From: Nephrocerus scutellatus
Taxonomy: Eukaryota > Arthropoda > Insecta > Diptera > Pipunculidae
Direction of reading: 5' to 3'
Length of the DNA stretch: 64,000 bases
Assembly: GCA_947095585.1 (NCBI GenBank)
Contig: OX352761.1
Coordinates: 110,223,890-110,287,889 of the forward strand
Shown here: one piece after another, positions 10,644-20,566 of the stretch
Numbering within the stretch: position 1 is the stretch's first letter
Layout of the letters: each line of letters begins with the position of its first letter
Made by a program: the position numbers and the translations under genes
The notes under the pieces: model-generated
Database searches by the model: none
What the model saw: the letters and a program-made list of their open reading frames with translations, nothing else
Told to the model about the DNA's origin: nothing

Positions 10644-12281
10644 TATGCATTTGCATTTGTAATCACCGCAAATTCTCACGCTGCCATCGGCCTTCGGAAC
10701 AGATACTATAAACGTAGCTCACACGCTGTATTCGACAGGCTCCCGAATTTCCTGTCCAACTCCTCTTCAACCGCTGCTCGCATGGCGATAGGAATTTTCC
10801 ATGCTGGCAAACGTATCGGAATAATTTTCTGATCCACATGAAGAATGACAGGTGGACCGCGGTATGAGCCTAACTCAGATGAAAACAGCAGGTTGAAATT
10901 CGTCAGTATATCGGAAAAACTGAAATTTTTAATTAAATGAACTCCTTGAATGGAAATGCCCAAAGGCTCAAACCAATCGACCCCAAGAACACTGGTTTTG
11001 TTACCGGTAGTGACATACAATTGTAAATTGGAAACTGGTTTACCATTGTACTGCACATCAATGTTTAACCAACCCATAATGTTAATTGGATTCCGTTGAA
11101 AATCGACTAGTTTCAAATTTGCCTCACGAAGAGGTGGTGGTTTCCGAAAAATTCGTAGAAATGTTATCTCGGATATGATAGTATGCCTAGATCCAGAGTC
11201 CACTTCGTAAATGAAATGGAATATTTTTGATGTTGACGGTGGCAGACGTACAGACGTACAGCAGAAGGGATGGAAACAATTTTTACTTCTCTGTGGCGAT
11301 TAGTGTAACGCTTTTTGTTGTTTTTATGGTTGTTGCGGCTGCCAGCCATCGCACGACAAACCCGTTGTAGGTCTCCCATTTTACCACAAAAGGAACATGT
11401 TGCTGTACGATATTAGCAGGTGGATCGATCATGGTCCTCCCCGCAGCTGAAACACCTTTGTAATTGCGAAGGTTTCTTCTGCTGATTAATTCTGACTGGG
11501 GCTGCACTATCTGCTTTACTTGGTGTGCCTCAGCAATTACTTGTTGATTTTTCTCTACAGCTTCTGCGGCAATGCTGCGATCGATCGCGGTGGATAACTG
11601 TAAATCAGCTAAGAACATCTGCTGCAAATGAACGTTTTGCCACCCACAAACAAGACGATCACGTAGCATTCGATCTAAACTATCCTTGTGGAAAGTTCAG
11701 CTCTTGGCAAGACGTCTAAGCTCGGCTACGTAGTCGGCGACTTTTTTTTTTTTTTTTTTTTTATATAGAGACTTTTTATTGGGAGGACTCCCTGAATGAC
11801 TTGCGTCACGGCAATAAGTTGGGCTAAGCCCTTTATTAAATTGAAAATAAAATAAAAATCGAAGGAATGTGATTTACAATATATCACATATCCTCACGTT
11901 TGTAGCCGGTTTTAATTTATTTTCTCAGAATTCTCCCTGATTCATCGAAAAAGCAATACGAAAAACGAACACGAATTTAGAACGACGCGAGTCCAAATAC
12001 TTTTATCAATGAATCATGGTCAGGGACGTTGTTCACGTGATTCAAATGATTAGATAAGATGTCCATTATCTCTTTGATCACTAGATCACTCACTTTTTTG
12101 GGTGCTATTAGATTTTCCAGCAGATCAAATGTGTCCGTCCACATAATGTTACAAAACCTGGCCCGCTTCAATTCCGCAGTTTCGATTGTATTGGCCACAG
12201 AAAAAAGTTCAAAACATCTTGAATATGTACCCCATTCGCTCGGTTTATTTGTGTCGAAATTTTCGATATTTCCAATCGGCA
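10644..12281 (-). mobile_element. Ty3/gypsy LTR-retrotransposon remnant: gag, protease, start of RT
   Basis: Read on the minus strand. Gag starts at an ATG near 12281 (MPIGNIENFD, then PSEWGTYSRCFELFSV), is interrupted by a LINE insert (12026-11742), and resumes with VADYVAELRRLAKS and MLRDRLVCGW. Two zinc knuckles follow near 11440-11340 (CFSCGEDHDRSTC and CSFCGKMGDLQRVC). The second has D where the CCHC histidine belongs, and a stop lies between them. The protease carries the DSGS catalytic motif near 11200. The RT start (LPAWKIPIAMRAAVEEELDR, then, in another frame, VSVPKADGSVRICGDYK) runs to about 10644, where a LINE cuts it off. The catalytic RT box, RNase H, integrase and both LTRs are absent from this piece. 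Several stops make it dead. Confidence 0.88.
11742..12026 (-). mobile_element. LINE family C 3' UTR insertion inside gypsy gag
   Basis: This is a 5'-truncated insertion of about 285 bp with its poly(A) tail visible as a long T run beginning at 11742. It matches the 3' UTR of 49519-51876 from the CCCTGACCATGATTCATTG block through TTGCCGTGACG. Gag frames flank it on both sides. No matching target duplication is evident. From the usual gag layout, some residues between the two halves appear to be missing, which suggests a small target-site deletion. Confidence 0.88.
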
Positions 12282-12384
12282 TGATTATAGGAATTTAGAA
12301 TAACAGAATAAGAAAATAACTGTTTACCGTAACAATAGCTTGTGAGAAAAAAAAACAACCCATAAAAATTAAAAATTTTCTCTA

Positions 12385-13060
12385 ATAGGTATGTGTTAAA
12401 ATTTGAAGAAAATCGGGCTAATTTTTAAAAAATTTACATGAACACCACACGGGTCTCAGGGCCCTATCAGTCCAACAAATTTACAAAAAGTTATGTCCAT
12501 ATAGTGAGTATTTGAAGAACATCGGGTTAATTTCTTTGAAAAATTTTTATGGGGCCCCTCGACCTCGGCCACCAAAATTTTTGCAAAAAGTTTTGTCCAC
12601 GTATATAAAATTTAAAAAAATTCGGGTTAATTTTACAAAAAGTGTTTTTCATCGTAGATACATACGTATATAAAATTTGAAGAAAATCGGGTTAATTTTT
12701 TTTTAATTTTATGGGGCCCCACGAACCCGGGGCCCAGGGTCTCAAAAATTTTTACAAAAAGTGTTGCCTATCGGAGATACACGCGTATATAAAATTTGAA
12801 GAAAATCGGGTTAATTTTTTTTTTTTTAATTTTATGGGGTCCCACGAACCCGGGGCCCGGGGTCTCCAAAATTTTTACAAAAAGTGTTGTCAATCAGAGA
12901 TACACATCTGTATAAAATTTGAAGAAAATCGAGTAAAATTTTGTAAAATATTTGTATGGGAGCCCCCCGACCCCGGGGCGCGAGGGGCCTCAAATTTTAA
13001 TAGAAAGTGTTGTCTCCGGAAAGACACATGTGTGCATTTCAATAAAATCGGGCTTTGCGA
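12385..13060. repeat. Minisatellite, roughly 110-123 bp unit, about 5.5 copies
   Basis: Each unit contains AATTTGAAGAAAATCGGGTTAA (shorter variants occur), a T-rich spacer, a GC-rich core GGGGCCCC(A/T)CGA.CC(C)GGGG and TTTTTACAAAAAGTGTTG. The TTGAAGAA(A/C)ATCG landmark falls near 12402, 12513, 12678, 12798 and 12921, with a shortened unit near 12613. An open frame crosses three units (12711-13136) with the repeated peptide PGA(Q/R)GLQNFYKKCC, but I take that as a by-product of a period divisible by three. The array lies just upstream of the gypsy gag. Confidence 0.85.
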
Positions 13061-13607
13061 AGTGGGTTTGATCGCAAGATTCCACGACAGACGACCGACC
13101 GACCCACGGGCAAGTGAAGTTAATTTAGAGAATTAAAAAAAACGCGATTGATATTAATTTATTTATTAATTTAGGTATACAACCGAAAATCACGAATAAT
13201 TATTATTGTTTACAATGCAAATAATTTATTTGGGAATAAAACTAAAACACAAGCTTGTTCGGTTTTCTAATTCTTTAATTCGTAACTCTTAAAATAATGA
13301 CTAACTAAAAGAAACTGTTCGCCGCCGTGATTAACAACTAACTCGTCATGAGGTGATCATGTTAAACAAGAGGTACATGTGTAATCTTAGTACATGTACA
13401 CAGCATAGCTTGAGTGTAGCGCTATGTATTATGTACATTAAGTGCGAGTACATTAGGTTTGAATACATTACAGAGCTGAAAAAATTTTTAGGGGACTGTT
13501 CATCGACAAAACCAAAGTCAGGCTTTAATAAATGCATTGACGTAATTGGAAGTGGCTAATAATTTCACAAATAAGGCTCACCGACTTTGTTGGAATAAAA
13601 TTACTTT
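13061..13607. other. Intergenic, no gene recognised
   Basis: AT-rich after a CGACAGACGACCGACCGACC block at the end of the minisatellite. Open frames here are short and unsupported. Confidence 0.5.
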
Positions 13608-14003
13608 AAAGGGACTTATGGGTGCTCTGGCTCTAGTGGTTATAGTGCGTTGGACTTCTCACTAGGAGGTTAGAAGTTTGAATCCCAGAGATACACCAAA
13701 AATGTTTTTCACGTTCCCACCTGTCGCCCGAGAGTAACAACTGTTACGGAATGCTTCTCAGTTCGGCGTTCGGATACGGCTTACAAATGTAGGTTCCTTC
13801 CATTTGTGTGCGATAATATAATAGAGGTCTGCAATGAATGTCTTAAAACATGTTTCAAGACATTCATTATTATTTGGGTTCCCATCACTATTGTACTCTA
13901 AGCTTGAAATCCTAAACGAATTGTTCACCTGGTGTTTGTTTGTCAAATGGCTAGTTCACCCATTCTCAACAAAATATTTAGTGCAGTGTGCTCACAAAGA
14001 ATG

Positions 14004-14100
14004 GGTTCAGTACACTGAGTACACCGAATATAGTACGAGTGCACTGAGTACACTAAGTACACTGAATGAATGAATGAATGAATGATTCATTCATTTTTAG
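14004..14100. repeat. Left subterminal repeat array of the hAT-type element
   Basis: Runs of (C/T)GAGTACAC-like words (CACTGAGTACACCGA, GTGCACTGAGTACACTAAG) are followed by GAATGAATGAATGAATGAATG. They are complementary to the right-arm array. Subterminal word clusters of this kind are transposase binding sites in studied hAT elements. That role here is inference. Confidence 0.75.
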
Positions 14101-14534
14101 CCTTTGGTAGTTATTCAGCAGGATTCTACTGCTGTAATCAATAACTAAATAATAAAGGAAACAAAAATAAAGATTATCGTTGTGATCTTGGCTAGAGCCA
14201 TTGCAAGTTTTGCTGCAACTGTATCAGAAGAAAGGAAACAGTTGTTTTAAACAGTTATTTAGTTGTTATTTTTTGTTTACCAATAACAAACACATGCGTT
14301 TGTGTGTCGCAGATTGCTATGACCGTGTAAATCGAAATCACTATTAGTATTTTTCACCATTGATATTTCCTGTGTTTTTTCGTATAATTATGTTTTATCT
14401 AAATAAAATATAATACAAATAATTTATTTAAAAATTAATTATTTTTTTAGCGATTTTGGATAGTAGTATAAACCTAGACACCATGTTAGTTCTTATGTGA
14501 GTGTTAAAAGTTATCTCAGTGCATTCAGTTTTCA

Positions 14535-14607
14535 GTGTACTCGGTGTACTCGTTGCACTCGGTGTACTCGGTGTACTCGGTGTACTCGGTGTACTCAGTG
14601 CATTTTT
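14535..14607. repeat. Right subterminal 9-bp repeat array (GTGTACTCG)n
   Basis: Seven contiguous 9-bp units read GTGTACTCG with single-base variants (TTGCACTCG in unit 3). They end in GTGCATTTTT. The array is inverted with respect to the left arm. Confidence 0.85.
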
Positions 14608-15009
14608 AGCAGTTTTTATTGCACACGTTTTGTTTTGATAGAGTATTCAAACAGTGTACTCGTTTTGGTTTGTGGTGATCGAATGTTGTACAGTGTTTGT
14701 TTCATAGGAATGGGTACACGATTTCAGTGCACACTAGTTCGTATAATTGCAATGAATAGAGTACACTGAAGTACTGTAGCCTATTGCAGAGAGCAAATGA
14801 ATGTATTCATGCAGACCTCTATAATATAACACCACAAGATGAATGGTCGCGATAAGTTAGGCCTTAGACTACAATGTTGCATCCGGCAAAATATTATTAT
14901 TATTATAAAGGAACTTTAAAAGAGAACCTCTAACTTCACCTTATAGGTGTAAACAGCATGGCCTCTTTTCGACTAACTAACTAATTAAAATAAGTGGCCG
15001 TAACAAATA

Positions 15010-15794
15010 AAGGGTGATTTTTTTCGTTAGATAGAACTTATTTAAGAGTCAACTATTAAAAGAGATGTCATACTATGATTACTTTTGAAATTTATTATGA
15101 GCCTATTCTGGCATGTAGTTGTAATCAAACTGGATGACATCGGCTCGAAATCGGGACCGGTGGTGAGACTTTTGCGGGAGGCCTGATTGGTCTCTAGAGC
15201 AGTTGGAAACAAACCCGTTGTTTTATCGCAAAATTGTGTTTGGTGATGAGGTTCATTTTTAGCTTAACGGGTTTGTTAATAAGCAAAATTGCCGTATATG
15301 GAGTGAGACCACTCCACAAGAGAATCTACAGACTCCCTCGCATCTAAAAAAAGTTCACCATTTGGTGTAGTTTACACTGTTGGCATCATTGTAACTTATT
15401 TATTCAAAAATTAGGCCGAAGTTCGCGTTACAGTCAATAGAGATCATTACCGCACCATAATTTTTTGTTTAGAAAATAGGTCCTGTTATTTGATACCTAT
15501 CGGTTATTATCTGTGTGGAGCTACATGAAGTCACTTGGGTTAGCTGAGAAACCAACAATGACTGACTCATTGGAGGCCAACATTTTTTTTTTTGATATTT
15601 GTGACATACGGCAGCAGTGCCCGAAAAAGTGGTCTAAAATTGTATATCCAGAACAAACTATTTTAAGAACATCCGCAATGATAATATATTCGTACAAGTC
15701 ATTTTTCCATATTAATGTCGTATATTGATCTTTTGAATGATTGGTTTTATTTTTTATAATTTTATGTTCTATCGCGTTAAAATAAACACCCATT
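15010..15794 (+). mobile_element. mariner-like (Tc1/mariner) DNA transposon remnant
   Basis: The inner sequence encodes pieces of a transposase: FGDEVHF, stop, LNGFVNKQNCRIWSE, then, after damage, ATWSHLG-like and DICDIRQQCPKKW blocks. The DE(V/A)HFWLNGYVNKQNCR arrangement belongs to a mariner-like family common in flies. The W codon is TAG here. The ends AAGGGTGATTTTTTT (left) and AATAAACACCCATT (right) are imperfect inverted repeats flanked by TA, as expected. It is shortened by internal deletions and carries a LINE scrap at about 15129-15187. Confidence 0.75.
15129..15187 (+). mobile_element. RTE-type LINE 3' scrap inside the mariner-like remnant
   Basis: These ~58 bp (GGATGACATCGGCTCGAAAT, CGGGACCGGTGG) match the RTE 3' region at 6545-6600 almost exactly. 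Both flanks are mariner-like, so this is a nested or recombined fragment. Confidence 0.75.
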
Positions 15795-15796
15795 TA

Positions 15797-17655
15797 AAAA
15801 AAAAGAATTACACCAACAAGCATTAATTGAGATTGGGAGGAATAGTGTGCCGTTTCGCAGATTTTTCCAGTACGAGTTCTCTTTTTTCATTGCGCGTATC
15901 ATGGTAAAATTATTTGTAACCGTCAAGACACCATCCAAGATAAATTTCATTTTAACGTTGGAAAATTACATAATACCACAAGACTTTGTATGACATGCTT
16001 AATTACCTCGGTGCTTCAATTAGTTCTTTAAAGGCAAAATATTGTCTTATAGAGAAAAATGAAAACAAAGTCTAACAGCTGTAGCATAGCTCCCAAATAA
16101 ACTGCATGACATTTTAATTAGCAAGATAGATAGATAGACAGTTTGATAGATGTATTCACGATTTGTAAACAATTTTTGAGAAATCCTATAACCACATTTT
16201 ATTCAAGAAACACAAAGAGAGGAATGTCGAATTCTTTGTAATGAAATTCAACGCAATAATCGACTCCAATTGTCAACATTTCTATAGAATACGGAACAAA
16301 CAGATTCGAACTTCTTTAAAAGAAGTCATTACCCTTTCCTTTCAACTTTTCAAATGGAAGATTATCCAAGTATTATGCAAAATCCACAAAATGCTAAAAT
16401 GTAAATCCTCTTGCAATCAACTCCTTATTCAAGTATTATTTAAATTAATTCACTGAATGATCCACTGAAAAGCACTTTGATTGACTTGAAATTGTTTCGT
16501 TTCATCATTCCGGTCGATGGGTCGATAGGTCGGTGTATCTTAATCGCCGCAATCATGTTGTAGTGGCATCGAGATGGCGAACAACCATTCAACCTTCAAT
16601 CAGCTAACAAACAAGGAATCAGTGTTTAGGGATAAAGATGAGTTGGTTTTTCACTTTTCTATAGCACATACGTACCATAATCATAAGTATGTGTATTTGT
16701 ATGTACGAGTATGTAGTACTCGTACAAGTCAATTCGACTTCTGTTTAAGGTTTTCTTTAAATGTACGCGGTACATTCTTGAGCAATAAGCTCGCATTAAT
16801 CATGAAAATATTTACCCCGCTCAGGACAGATGCATTTGATAATGAGAACGCAAGTTGAAAGCAATCTGCCAGGATGTGGATACGCAGATTGTGTGTATGT
16901 GAGGCGCCGACGGTGTTTTGTGCAACGGATGCCGTTTGTTATCTCGACGAACATTCAGAACTCTAGCTCAACCACAATCAACAGGCGTCATCATCTTGAT
17001 CATCATCGTCATCATCATCATCATCTTCGTCATCATCATCATCATCATCATCATCATCAGCGTAAGCTCGAGCGCCTTGGCACCATTGCACCATAAATTC
17101 CAACCATTATCTTTTCCTGATTAAACTCCCGCGTGTATGTTCATTTTTCCACTCCAACTGTTAAGTATGTATATCGTATTGCAGCTAAATTTTTATCCTT
17201 AGCGGGAAATTTTACTGTCGTAGCTCTGCGTCAGCCACATCGCGCGCCAATGTGTCGGACAGATGAGATGATGTCGGTATCATATTTTCCAGCGCACTAA
17301 ATAACTGGCAACCAGAGCGTTTATTTTACTAACATAGAACCTTGTGTGTGTATACGAAAGGGTCTACTTGCAGAAATTTTGTGAAGTGGTGTGGACTATG
17401 GAGTTAACTGGAGTTTTGATATAATTCGTCCGTCTATTACAAACAGACAGTGCAAAGTGGTGGAATTGGAATGATTCTTCTTAAAAAAATATTATTTTTT
17501 TCAATATGGAATGCATTTAAAATTGTCAGTGTTCGAAGTTCTATAATTCCATCGAGATTACATTTTCGCAAATGCCTATTACTACCAAGAATAACAGCGG
17601 TGATACTATGCACCCCTGACGTACTCCACTTTGGATTTCAAATTCAGCTTGTTAT
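15797..17655. other. Intergenic with CAT microsatellite
   Basis: No gene was recognised. The only structured element is a degenerate (CAT/TCA)n tract at 16988-17064. It creates overlapping His- and Ile-rich open frames that I do not take as genes. Confidence 0.5.
16988..17064. repeat. (CAT)n microsatellite
   Basis: Imperfect CAT trinucleotide tract interrupted by CTT and CGT. The longest pure stretch is near its right end. Confidence 0.9.
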
Positions 17656-17659
17656 CTTA

Positions 17660-17920
17660 AATAACAATTTCAACAACGCCTACGCACCATCTTGTTCTGC
17701 TTACTGCAATGCGTTTGAGCTGCATCCATCTCATTCCCAAGGATCCTCGGCCACGTTCTCCTAGGGCGTCCCGCTGTTCTACCTGCCTGGGTGAGCGGGT
17801 TCCACTGCATGGCATATTTCGCAGTGGAGTTGTCGTCGCGCCGTAGTGTGTGTCTAATCCACTGCCACTTTATACTTCGCACAATAATGTCTATAGGTTC
17901 TTGGCCCGTTACCCGCAATT
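17660..17920 (-). mobile_element. RTE-type LINE, C-terminal fragment
   Basis: The minus strand reads IKWQWIRHTLRRDDNSTAKY, MQWNP, GRPRRTW and then, in another frame, KRIAVSRTRWCVGVVE. This is the region just after the polymerase in RTE elements. It corresponds to the part missing from the RTE copy at 20567-22767, which ends at KWSWIG. It abuts a different LINE in the opposite orientation at 17918. Confidence 0.85.
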
Positions 17921-18475
17921 CGTTGGAATGACCACATAATCAACGTTGCAAAAAATGGTGCTAAGTGCCTTGGCTTCCTAACGCGGTGCAAGAAATATTT
18001 CACTCACTCTGATCTGGCTACTATCTACATGGTATTTATTCGCCCCAAACTTGAGTATAACTGTCATGGTCAGGTGCATCTAACACCACCTTGCATTTGT
18101 TTGAAAGAATACAGAACCGTGCGATAAAACTTATGGGTGACGCAAACATTGCGACATCAATAGATTCGCTCAAACACCGCACGAATGTTTCCTGCTTGTT
18201 TTTTCGCTTCTTCCACCAGCGGTGCTCAAGAGAAATATTCAATTTCATTCCACCACTCCTTGAATTTTACCGCAATACTCGTGGTACTCTAAATGCTCAT
18301 CAGTTTACACTCAAACCCATCTTCGGACGTCCTGTTCATTTTAGAGACTCTTTCTTTAGTCGCACAACACGAATGTGGAATACTTTACCAAGCTCTGTAT
18401 TTCCGCATCAATATCATCCACAGGTATTCAAAATGCATGCACATCGACATCTCCTTTTCATTCCTTAATAACTTA
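17918..18475 (+). mobile_element. LINE 3' fragment (RT C-terminal region), family C relative
   Basis: The + strand reads WNDHIINVAKNGAKCLGFL and FTHSDLATIYMVFIRPKLEY, then ERIQNRAIKLMGD, LKHRTNVSCLFFRF, HQFTLKPIFGR and MWNTLPSSVFP. It is colinear with the C-terminal domain at 50871-51458 (RASQCLGFIRRC, QNRVIRLIND, LEHRRNVGALSLFYKFYN, MWNQLVEHVFP) but clearly a different family. One frameshift falls near 18075. The element is 5'-truncated. Confidence 0.85.
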
Positions 18476-18539
18476 GTGCCCACGCTGTGCCAAGCATCAT
18501 AAGGGTTTTAACCCCATCAGCGTGTGCCGATGGCGAAAA

Positions 18540-18850
18540 AAATATACGTATCGAACATGTTTAACAAATTGTATATAAGGAGAATTACCAGTATGATCTG
18601 TTATATTCTAGGTGGTTCTCCAAGAATAGAACTTGTTCTCAGTAAGTTAGTTGTGATTTGGATTTGTACCTGAGTACTTGCAATTAGATAGAGCAGAGAA
18701 TAAGTGTTACATGTGAATCAATGTTATATGTAAATTCGTGTGATTTGTGTGAGTAATAAGTAATCACAAGTGTAAATTTGTGAACAGTTGTTACTTTTCA
18801 ATAAAAGTGGTAATTTGTGAATAAAGAAACTAGTGTTGTGCTTTTATTTG
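18540..18850 (+). mobile_element. LTR fragment, family D (Ty3/gypsy-like), copy 1
   Basis: Shares ACCAGTATG, TTCTAGGTG(G/T)TTCTCCAAGA and AATAGAAC, then AATAAGTAATCA, with 37800-38045 (+). It shares AATAAGTAATCACCA-like and GTAAATTTGTGAA blocks with 62105-62345 (-). It also shares a 3' block (AATAAAAGTGGTAATTTGTG) with 51885-51985. The polyadenylation-type AATAAA occurs twice near 18800-18825. The boundaries are uncertain and no coding is attached, so it is probably a solo LTR. Confidence 0.6.
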
Positions 18851-20490
18851 CTTTTAAAGCATAAATTTCATAAGCTATCATTGAACTGACAATCAGTCAT
18901 CAATTTTTCAGAATTTTAAAATTAGACTTCAGCTCTATCAACCCCACTGTGCTACTTCGTAGAAGAGCTGTGAACCGCGACAAAGTCGAAAATAGTGGAA
19001 GAAGAAAACTTCAAATTCATAAATGAGAGAACAAAAAAAGGACCCTGCTGCCGCCATGGAGAACGAGGAAAAAACAAACACATGTTCACTACTTTAAAGC
19101 TTGTGTTTATTTTTCTTGCTTGTTCTTCTTGATGGGTGTTTTTAAATATCGCCCTAACTAACACTAACCTGACTCCTCCACCCGACTCCACGAGACAAGC
19201 TCCGACCGCCACGATAAGCAGTTGCAACTGTGAAGTGCGGCTGCCAGAGCAGCCAGTAGAACCCAGTCAGGGGAAATCCGTATGCCACAGGAAGCTTCAG
19301 CTTGAAGGATTACGCGAAGTAAAAATGGTCACAGAAGCAGAAGCAGGAATGAACTACCCACCACATAGCCAACTGCATAATGCACGACGTAAATTATTTA
19401 CGCCCACTCAGATATTATGTGAGAGTGCTGCACTCTGCACATGCACTTGCCGGAAGAACTTTCCTACTGCTGCTCCTACATACGTTTTATCCTCGGGTCG
19501 CAATTTTTTCTTTGGTTTGTTTCCTTTCATATTCCCAGCAGTAGGGGGGTATTATCGATTAAGTACAACGTTGAAATAGTTGTCTTAAAAATTATTAAAA
19601 ATTTAAAAAACTTAGAAATTTGTTGTCAGTTTGTTCTATGTCTGTAACTTTTTCCGAATATCTGTTCGTTGTTTTGCACCTCGCCCTCTCTGTGTACTCA
19701 ACAGCCTGTCGACTCCTATGCTACTCGATTGGCCTTTTGTTTGCTTCTCCTTTGATCAACTGACAGTCTGCCCATCATGGCTGTCCATCCGATTGTCCTT
19801 TTGAAGTTCCATTAATTCTTCTGCCTTCTTCTGTATGTCAATATTGTCCTCTATCCAACTATTCGTCTAACTGGAAAAAGCAAATAAATTGGCGTCTTAA
19901 AATTCTGCAGCGTGACAAAGTGTAGTGAAAAGTCGTCAGCTACCAACTAAATTATGTGTAGGTGTGTGCGAGTTGCAAACTCGTACATACATAAATTCAT
20001 TTCACACAGTGCCTTAGTTCAGCTCGTTTTTTCTTCCCCACTACTTTATGTCGGTCGACCGTACCTAGTAAGGGTGACTTGTAAAGTTAGTGTAGCGCGC
20101 TGTTCGCGTGAAAAAAATAATAATATCCTTCGAATGAGGCGAGAAGTATAAATTGCTAATTCTCATCTAAAGTTTATGCTATCATTAAAGTCGCGTATCG
20201 TGTCGTTTCCGTTCTACTTTTATGCCTAAGTGTACAACGGCAGGGCACGTAAGGCTCCATTATATCACGTATGACCATAAAGGGAATCCAGTTGAGAATG
20301 ATGATTACGTATGTCGTGTGAATTCTTGAAAAGCACAAAGGTATATGATATTTGCTTAAAGTTTGCTACATCGTCTCATCGAGTTTTTAAGTCGAATTCA
20401 AATTCATGTCCTTTAAGAAAAGTGGTAAGTGATATCATCACTGCAAAATTTGTTTTTGAGGAAGAAGTCAATTTGCAGCTCTATCTGCAC
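18851..20490. other. Intergenic, no gene recognised
   Basis: Contains a 147-codon open frame (19136-19579, +) that begins at a non-ATG codon, shows no recognised domain and is overlapped by others. I see no support for a gene. Confidence 0.45.
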
Positions 20491-20492
20491 TT

Positions 20493-20566
20493 TAATAATA
20501 TTCGGCGCGACAGACCATTGCGTTCCAGGGCCTAGCTTCTCGCGACCATTTGTGTTGCGCATTTAT
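20493..20566 (-). mobile_element. SINE 3' fragment joined to RTE LINE
   Basis: ATTCGGCGCGACAGACC, GGCCTAGCTTCTCGCGACCA and TTTGTGTTGCGCAT match the 3' third of the tRNA-derived SINE (compare 45634-45710, same strand). It breaks off exactly where the RTE endonuclease frame (LMGDLNAKVG) begins. Confidence 0.85.

Larger units (their letters stand above)
13822..14821. mobile_element. hAT-type non-autonomous transposon (1000 bp) with TIRs and 8-bp TSD
   Basis: The ends are perfect 12-bp inverted repeats, TAGAGGTCTGCA at 13822-13833 and TGCAGACCTCTA at 14810-14821. They are flanked by perfect 8-bp direct repeats TAATATAA (13814-13821 and 14822-14829). An 8-bp target duplication and a terminal (C/T)AGAG...TGCA are hallmarks of the hAT superfamily. 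No transposase is encoded. Subterminal arms carry arrays of a 9-bp word (GTGTACTCG on the right arm, 14535-14597, and its complement on the left arm, about 14004-14066), in inverted orientation relative to each other. A 12-bp-stem hairpin lies just inside the left end (AATGAATGTCTT at 13833, complement at 13857). Short open frames inside it are products of the repeats. Confidence 0.9.
13618..14906 (+). mobile_element. tRNA-derived SINE, copy split by a hAT-type insertion
   Basis: The tRNA-like head carries an A box (TGGCTCTAGTGG) and a B box-like AGTTTGAATCCC. It is followed by the family body (GAGAGTAACAACTGTTACGG and TTCGGCGTTCGGATACG). The body breaks at 13821, where a 1000-bp element is inserted, and resumes at 14830 with GGTCGCGATAAGTTAGGCCTT and a (TAT)n tail. 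Near-identical 10-bp flanks AAAGGGACTT (13608-13617) and AAAGGAACTT (14907-14916) look like the SINE's own target duplication. The order of events is SINE first, hAT-type element second. Confidence 0.85.

Noticed and set aside
12711..13136. 141-codon open frame with repeated peptide
   Set aside because: Spans minisatellite units with near triplet period; begins at a non-ATG codon; no homology seen.
14535..14607. Regularly spaced repeats, CRISPR-like at first sight
   Set aside because: Units are contiguous without spacers, and the DNA is eukaryotic.
14497..14769. Open frame with repeated Cys-Thr-Arg triplets
   Set aside because: Produced by the 9-bp subterminal array of the hAT-type element.
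16830..17124. His-rich and Ile-rich open frames in overlapping frames
   Set aside because: Both are translations of one CAT microsatellite; no start context or homology.
19136..19579. 147-codon open frame
   Set aside because: Non-ATG start, no recognisable domain, overlapped by another frame, no splice context.
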